Source: Sulfurovum xiamenensis (lineage in GTDB: Bacteria; Campylobacterota; Campylobacteria; Campylobacterales; Sulfurovaceae). From it: a stretch of 64,000 nt of DNA. Shown here piece after piece: positions 62,075-64,000 of the stretch. The notes under the pieces are model-generated. The model made no database searches and was not told the DNA's origin. It worked only from the letters and a program-made list of their open reading frames with translations. The stretch covers positions 1-64,000 of the forward strand of contig NZ_JAQIBC010000010.1 of the NCBI RefSeq assembly GCF_030347995.1. Direction: 5' to 3'. A program made the position numbers and the translations under genes. Each line of letters begins with the position of its first letter. The first letter of the stretch is position 1.

Positions 62075-64000
62075 ATGTCATGTCACAAAAAATCTTACAT
62101 TACTACTCCGATCTACTACGTTAACGACATTGCTCATATCGGTCATGCGTATACAACCATCATTGCAGACACACTTGCACGTTACTCGCGTATGTCAGGA
62201 TTGGATACTTTTTTTCTTACCGGTACGGATGAACACGGTCAGAAAATAGAAGAAGCTGCAAAAGCAAGAGGAAAATCGACCCAAGCTTATGCAGATGAGA
62301 TCTCAGCTACTTTTAAAAACCTTTGGGATGATTTTGACATCTCTTATGATAAATTTATCAGAACTACAGACGCAGACCACATGAAAGGTGTTCAAAAAGC
62401 CTTTTCGATCATGCATGAAAATGGTGATATCTACAAAGACACCTATAAGGGTCACTACTGTATCTCATGTGAAACCTTCTTCCCTGCCATACAATTGGTT
62501 GATGATGAATTTTGTCCAGAATGTGGTAAAAGCACGACTATAGTAGAAGAAGAGAGTTACTTTTTCAAACTCTCAAAATATGAGGACAGACTGCTTAAAT
62601 ACTATGAAGAACACCCTAATTTCATTTTACCTAAGAGTAAAAGAAATGAAGTGATCCGTTTTGTTGAAGGCGGACTACAGGATCTTTCCATTACTCGTAC
62701 AAGTTTTGACTGGGGTGTGAAACTTCCAGAAGAGATGGATGACCCTAAACACGTGATGTATGTATGGCTTGATGCACTGATGAACTATGTCACGGCACTT
62801 GGATATGGGACAGATGAAGCGAACATGGACTACTGGCCGGCACGTGTTCAACTTATAGGTAAAGATATTTTACGTTTCCATGCCATCTACTGGCCGGCAT
62901 TTCTTATGAGCCTTGACCTGCCTCTTCCGACACACATTGCTGCACATGGTTGGTGGACAAGAGATGGTGAGAAGATGAGTAAGTCCAAAGGGAACGTGGT
63001 CAACCCTAGAGAAGTGGCAAATGCCTATGGACTGGACAACTTCCGTTACTTTATGCTTAGAGAAGTGCCATTCGGCGGTGACGGTGACTTTAGCCAAAAA
63101 GCGCTCATTGACCGTATCAATTCCGACCTTGGTAATGACCTTGGAAACCTGCTCAACCGTCTTATAGGAATGAGCGGTAAATACTTTAACGGTACCGTAG
63201 ACTCTGCACATGTATCCAAATACTATCAGGCAGAACTTGATGAAGTCCATGCCGCTTTAGACACTTTGGAACCACTGCTTTTTGATATGCAGATACACAG
63301 ATACCTTGAAGAGCTTTGGAGACCACTCACGGTAGCGAACAAAGCCATAGATATGTACCAGCCATGGACATTGATGAAAGAAGGCAGAGAAGAAGAAGCG
63401 ATGGCCCTTAACGGACTCATAGCGGCAATACTTGCAAAAGTGTCGATCATGCTTTCTCCTGTCATGCCTGAGGTGTGTAAAAAGATCTCTAATGCCCTTC
63501 ACTTCACTATAGACAATGCTTCATGGAACAGTATGGTAAAAGATACCAAACTTCTTGAAACATTTACACTCGAAAAGATCGACCCTCTTTTCCCTCGTAT
63601 AGAAGAGCCTTTACTGGAACAAGCAGAGCCTGTTGATGTCAAAGAGAAAGAGAAAGCACCTAAAAAAGAAGCGCCTAAAGAAGAAAAGAAGGAAGAAGGT
63701 ATCGCACTGATAGGAATAGACCAATTCTTCCAAACTTCTCTCAAAGTCGGTACGGTTGTAAAAGCAGAGGAAGTACCAAAGAGTAAAAAACTTCTTTTAC
63801 TGCAAGTCGATATCGGTGAAGATGCGCCTAGACAGGTTGTTGCAGGTATCAAAGAGTGGTATAGTGCTGAAGATATGCTCAACACACAAGTCTGTGTTGT
63901 TGCGAACCTTAAACCAGCTAAACTCATGGGTCTCAAGAGTGAAGGTATGCTTCTTGCAGCCAAAGATGAGAATGGTCTATGTATGATACGTCCAGAGAAG
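62075..64000 (+). CDS. metG: methionyl-tRNA synthetase, cut by the window edge
   Basis: The open frame begins MSCHKKSYITTPIYYVND with AAGGA upstream and runs 642 codons to the end of the window without a stop. It has HIGH-type HIGHAYTT, the zinc site CISCETFF...CPECGKS, FHAIYWPAF, and the KMSKS loop GEKMSKSKGNVVNP. After a charged linker (KEKEKAPKKEAPKEEKKEE), a C-terminal EMAP-II/tRNA-binding domain begins (FQTSLKVGTVVKAEEVPKSK, QVVAGI), as in dimeric MetRS. Only a few final residues are missing. Confidence 0.97.
   Translation, partial: MSCHKKSYITTPIYYVNDIAHIGHAYTTIIADTLARYSRMSGLDTFFLTGTDEHGQKIEEAAKARGKSTQAYADEISATFKNLWDDFDISYDKFIRTTDADHMKGVQKAFSIMHENGDIYKDTYKGHYCISCETFFPAIQLVDDEFCPECGKSTTIVEEESYFFKLSKYEDRLLKYYEEHPNFILPKSKRNEVIRFVEGGLQDLSITRTSFDWGVKLPEEMDDPKHVMYVWLDALMNYVTALGYGTDEANMDYWPARVQLIGKDILRFHAIYWPAFLMSLDLPLPTHIAAHGWWTRDGEKMSKSKGNVVNPREVANAYGLDNFRYFMLREVPFGGDGDFSQKALIDRINSDLGNDLGNLLNRLIGMSGKYFNGTVDSAHVSKYYQAELDEVHAALDTLEPLLFDMQIHRYLEELWRPLTVANKAIDMYQPWTLMKEGREEEAMALNGLIAAILAKVSIMLSPVMPEVCKKISNALHFTIDNASWNSMVKDTKLLETFTLEKIDPLFPRIEEPLLEQAEPVDVKEKEKAPKKEAPKEEKKEEGIALIGIDQFFQTSLKVGTVVKAEEVPKSKKLLLLQVDIGEDAPRQVVAGIKEWYSAEDMLNTQVCVVANLKPAKLMGLKSEGMLLAAKDENGLCMIRPEK

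Noticed and set aside
1-64000. CRISPR array
   Set aside because: I saw no regularly spaced repeats of 20-40 bases and no cas genes.

Overview
The window looks like a chromosome segment of a mesophilic, AT-rich member of the Campylobacterota (former Epsilonproteobacteria), probably close to Sulfurovum or Sulfurimonas. This rests on the housekeeping genes and their order: folD-lepB-rpiB-apt, pepA next to ychF, and gltX-yggT-slt-lipoprotein-mobB-fbp-metG, which from memory matches the Campylobacter jejuni order. It also fits the recurrent GCTANAAT -10 elements with no clear -35. Genus is inference; no rRNA is present.

Bases 1-1225 are a left flank. They hold the 3' end of a tRNA, a 50-residue ORF, a cold-shock gene with a structured leader, and a small ORF that ends in its own hairpin.

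Bases 1226-22153 form one integrated genomic island of about 21 kb. It is bounded by a perfect 23-bp direct repeat whose right copy is the 3' end of a tRNA-Ser(GCU) gene. The left end carries a PD-(D/E)XK-like protein, a tyrosine integrase, an integrase-coupled unknown gene, a small excisionase-like HTH protein, a Rha-type phage regulator and a phage replication-O-like winged-helix protein. I see no capsid, tail or conjugation genes, so it resembles a phage satellite or stripped prophage. The rest is almost all genome defence. It includes a MazG-like pyrophosphohydrolase coupled to a GIY-YIG/DUF2075 helicase, and a gene of unknown function behind a 10-G tract that looks phase variable. A GATC-type (Sau3AI-like) restriction-modification cluster follows, with an extra HNH nuclease, an intact Vsr and a frameshifted Vsr. 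Then come a Septu pair (PtuA ATPase, PtuB HNH) and a retron-like unit (OLD-family ATPase-TOPRIM nuclease, a GC-richer structured spacer that may be the msr-msd RNA, and a reverse transcriptase). A broken Mrr-type nuclease and a lone HNH-like protein lie next to the right attachment site.

Bases 22154-64000 are core chromosome: nucleotide and cofactor metabolism (pyrF, nadE, folD, apt, rpiB, fbp, mobB, trpB), protein synthesis and processing (glnS with a YqeY/GatB-type tail, gltX, metG, lepB, pepA, rlmI, cyclophilin), envelope genes (psd, L,D-transpeptidase, lytic transglycosylase, lipoproteins, DUF445, DUF502), transporters (BASS-type, KefB-type, MFS), a GGDEF signalling protein and DNA repair genes (xth, DnaQ-like exonuclease). 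A second cold-shock gene at 27296 shares the 5' leader hairpin of the first.

The most interesting parts are the retron-like unit directly behind a Septu pair, the MazG/GIY-YIG-helicase pair, the poly-G-controlled gene, and the shared cold-shock leader.
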